DNA from: a virus
Virus record (IMG/VR): IMGVR_UViG_3300048927_000175
Span: 1-49,504 of that record
Reading direction: 5' to 3' (one strand)
DNA: 49,504 nucleotides
The translations under genes were made by a program, and so were the position numbers. Every line of letters starts with the position of its first letter. Position 1 is the stretch's first letter. Positions 47,616 to 49,504 of the stretch are shown one piece after another. The notes below the pieces were generated by a model. The model was not told where the DNA came from and ran no database searches. It was given only the letters and a program-made list of their open reading frames with translations.

Positions 47616-48755
47616 ATGAAAAAGTCTATTCTGGCATGTTTTATATCTGTTTTCATTTTGACAGGATGTGGTCCAAAGGAGCTTTCTCCTGAAGAGAAAC
47701 AAAAGGTAGAGCAACTCAAGGTGGAATTATCACAAACAGAAAGTGAGATTTCGTCCGCGAATGTCACCAATCAGAACTACTCTGGCGGGCTGATCAAGAC
47801 TTTAATCAGCGCCAGAGTTGAGATTCTCAAAACAAACCAAGCGCTAATTAAGCAGCGAATTGATGCTATTGAGTCAGGCGCAAAAATAACAATGGATGTA
47901 CACGGAATCAAACCGGATGAGGCGGCGGCTGATTCAGTTAAGAGCGAAATAGATGCGTTAAATGCTCAGATTTCTCAGGCTAAAGCAGAAGCGAACCAAT
48001 ATAGCGGTGGCTTAGTTCTTGCGATGAAACTGGCAGCAATCGCAACTCAGGAGCAAACCATGGCGATGCTACAACAGCGCTATTTGTCAGCCAAGTATGG
48101 ACTTGCTAACGCTATGCCATCTGATTTGAAGCAGGGCAACGTTGCGGAAGCAAAGCCAATCGAGAAAGCAGTTCAGGCTAACAATAATCAGCCATTACTT
48201 CCGCCGGGAGATGGGCCATTTGGCTTGGAGTCAGGTTTAACCAAAAAGAATATCGAAGATATGACCGGTGAAGAGCTTAAGCCTTATGAGGGCGTGCCAA
48301 ATCTCTACACTGTAAAATTTCCACCGAAAAAGAACACTGAATTTGAGGGTTATGGTCTACTCATATCTCCAAAGTCTGGCCTATGCCAAATCAGAGCGTT
48401 AGGTAAAAATATTGATACAGACAGTTATGGACTTGCGCTCCAATCAAAATACAAAGAACTCTTCGATTCTCTCTCTTCAATCTATGGCAAACCTAAAAGC
48501 ACCGATTTTTTACTTTTAGGCTCAATCTGGAAAGAACCTCAAGACTGGATGATGGCGCTGAATAAAAAGGAACGTTTCCTCTCAGCTCAATGGGAAGAAT
48601 CGCCTGCAACACCTCTTAAAAATAGGCTCAAATCTGTCTCAATGGAGGTAAGAGCCAATGACTCCAGTAAGGGATATGTTTTTCTTCAGTATGACTTCAA
48701 CAACATAGATGCTTGCAACGCAGAAATTGAAGAAGCTAAGAAAAGCTCGTTATAA
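47616..48755 (+). CDS. Large coiled-coil lipoprotein (379 aa)
   Basis: Starts MKKSILACFISVFILTGCGP, lipobox LTGC with Cys18. Residues 30-85 and 108-160 are two similar coiled-coil units, each containing a YSGGL turn (55-59 and 129-133), so an internal duplication. The C-terminal 170 residues (NLYTVKFPPKKNTEFEGYGL, LQSKYKELFDSLSSIYGKPK) form a beta-rich globular domain resembling those of small secreted proteins. Outer-membrane, facing the periplasm, is likely. Function unknown; a phage exclusion or envelope role is speculation. Confidence 0.68.
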   Translation: MKKSILACFISVFILTGCGPKELSPEEKQKVEQLKVELSQTESEISSANVTNQNYSGGLIKTLISARVEILKTNQALIKQRIDAIESGAKITMDVHGIKPDEAAADSVKSEIDALNAQISQAKAEANQYSGGLVLAMKLAAIATQEQTMAMLQQRYLSAKYGLANAMPSDLKQGNVAEAKPIEKAVQANNNQPLLPPGDGPFGLESGLTKKNIEDMTGEELKPYEGVPNLYTVKFPPKKNTEFEGYGLLISPKSGLCQIRALGKNIDTDSYGLALQSKYKELFDSLSSIYGKPKSTDFLLLGSIWKEPQDWMMALNKKERFLSAQWEESPATPLKNRLKSVSMEVRANDSSKGYVFLQYDFNNIDACNAEIEEAKKSSL

Positions 48756-48805
48756 ACCTTTTTCTCAATATTACTATATAAACGCTTATAAAATTTTGTA
48801 ACTAC

Positions 48806-48828
48806 ACCTCGCTTCGGCGAGGTTTTTT
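48806..48828 (+). terminator. Terminator after large lipoprotein gene
   Basis: ACCTCGC/GCGAGGT stem with TTCG loop and at least five T. Confidence 0.85.
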
Positions 48829-48913
48829 ATGAGCAAAATATTCGATCAAAACGATCAAATCATCATTTCATAAATCGGCATACAAATAGAGATCATTTCA
48901 GAATGTCGCTTCG

Positions 48914-49126
48914 TTATCGTTGGTTAGCTTTGCGATATAGCCAGACACCGATAAAGGCCAGCAGAGCAGAAAGCACCGCCTTAAGCGCAATCATTGTGAA
49001 TTCGAAACTATCCATAGCGCCTTCACCATCACCGCTAATGTGGCCTTCTACCAGGGATCTGATGATGCTTTCAGGTATGAGAAACCAGGTTGCGGAGAAG
49101 ATTATAATAAATATCAGTATTTTCAT
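48914..49126 (-). CDS. Small two-pass membrane protein (70 aa)
   Basis: From ATG at 49126 it reads MKILIFIIIFSATWFLIPES, then a hydrophilic loop and a second hydrophobic segment MIALKAVLSALLAFIGVWLY. Its ATG overlaps the stop of the 27-residue gene before it (ATGA), which fixes the start. Function unknown. Confidence 0.6.
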   Translation of the reverse strand: MKILIFIIIFSATWFLIPESIIRSLVEGHISGDGEGAMDSFEFTMIALKAVLSALLAFIGVWLYRKANQR

Positions 49127-49206
49127 CGCACTACACACTTTGTGAAATCAGGAACATCAATGCGGCCGTATGCTGGTAATCCTCCTTTCATAAAGCCACG
49201 TCCCAT
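49123..49206 (-). CDS. Microprotein coupled to membrane gene (27 aa)
   Basis: Encodes MGRGFMKGGLPAYGRIDVPD followed by FTKCVVR. AAGGAG lies 8 bases before the ATG and the stop overlaps the next start. Too small to place in a family; the good ribosome site and coupling argue for translation. Confidence 0.45.
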   Translation of the reverse strand: MGRGFMKGGLPAYGRIDVPDFTKCVVR

Positions 49207-49255
49207 TCTTACGGCTCCTTGATAGCAGCCCTGATATCCCTTCCGACTAACGAGT

Positions 49256-49483
49256 CTATTGGTTATCCCTTCTGTACAGCGCCCACTCCTCGATGCACTC
49301 TCCGCCTGGCAGAGTACAGTAACCTGATTCACCATCCGGGCCCTTCACTATGTCCAGCTTGCCGCCCATCTTTTCACAATACACAGAGGCTGGGTTAGCC
49401 ATGCCCACAGCGTGTTGTCTGTCATTATGGGGTACACAGGCTGTGAGTAATAAAGTGGTCGCTGCGATTGTAATTGTTTTCAT
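49256..49483 (-). CDS. DUF333 family lipoprotein (75 aa)
   Basis: Starts MKTITIAATTLLLTACVPHN, lipobox LLTAC. The mature part (NPASVYCEKMGGKLDIVKGP, then YCTLPGGECIEEWALYRRD) is the DUF333 domain, common in small enterobacterial lipoproteins of unknown function. AAGG stands 9 bases before the ATG, 21 bp from the right edge; its promoter lies outside the window or in the preceding gene. Confidence 0.8.
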   Translation of the reverse strand: MKTITIAATTLLLTACVPHNDRQHAVGMANPASVYCEKMGGKLDIVKGPDGESGYCTLPGGECIEEWALYRRDNQ

Positions 49484-49504
49484 TTTTAACCTTATCTGAA
49501 GAGA

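Noticed and set aside
1-49504. Circular genome joining the right edge to the left edge
   Set aside because: Reading the left-edge zinc-finger gene across the join gives no early stop and would run into the DUF333 gene in another frame, so continuity is neither shown nor excluded.

Overview
The window is almost entirely the genome of a lambdoid temperate siphophage (phage DNA or prophage) of an enterobacterium. Evidence: a cI/cro/cII immunity region whose CII is close to lambda CII, a leftward recombination operon with RecE/RecT, a rightward operon running O-like initiator, DnaB-like helicase, nin genes and a Q-position gene, a lysis cassette with nested Rz/Rz1, a head module (TerS, TerL, portal, SPP1 gp7-like, DUF2213 protease, capsid), and a lambda-type tail module (tube with Ig domain, tape measure, M, L, K, I, J). 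The attachment core is the 3' part of a tRNA-Arg(UCU). The tRNA and codon habits fit Enterobacterales; I cannot name the species.

Layout. 1-7054 (minus strand): early left operon, in transcription order N-like antiterminator, pentapeptide-repeat protein, a small peptide resembling the C-terminus of N, small Cys-rich and membrane peptides, RecE, RecT, hypothetical genes, a GNAT-like protein, DUF5405 and a DksA/TraR-like zinc finger cut by the left edge. 7240-7401: nutL, pL and OL. 7402-8090: a gene-poor stretch with four leftward terminators. 8091-8902: a two-gene module in the place where lambda has rexAB. 9008-10425: cI, OR/pR, cro, nutR, cII with a CII site. 10461-17854: replication genes with iterons, many small coupled genes, ninB, E, X, F, G, an HNH nuclease, ylcG and a candidate Q. 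17855-18266: late leader with two terminators. 18267-20253: lysis. 20389: a lambda-like cosN candidate. 20456-31889: KilA-N gene, small genes, terminase, head and tail tube. 31939-43908: tail, interrupted at 32.7-34.8 kb by an AT-rich block of morons. 43897-46340: Cor-like lipoprotein, S74 tail fibre and a LexA-controlled two-gene cassette. 46387-47123: arm-type repeats, att core and a 5'-truncated integrase. 47216-49483: lipoprotein and membrane-protein genes of accessory type.

How it works together. CI would bind six 17-bp operators of 6-5-6 form at OL and OR. pL and pR transcripts each carry a nut site (boxA, 7 nt, boxB with a G-A/T-TTC loop), the likely target of the N-like protein. CII would activate a leftward pRE through a TTGC-N6-TTGC site inside the 5' end of cII. 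The Q-position protein would allow read-through of the late leader terminators into lysis, head and tail genes. Morons with their own promoters and terminators, or under LexA, sit at the usual insertion points.

Limits. All identifications come from reading motifs and from remembered family features; no searches were run. The truncated integrase leaves it open whether the window is a permuted phage genome with a damaged int, or a prophage followed by a remnant of a second element at the same tRNA.
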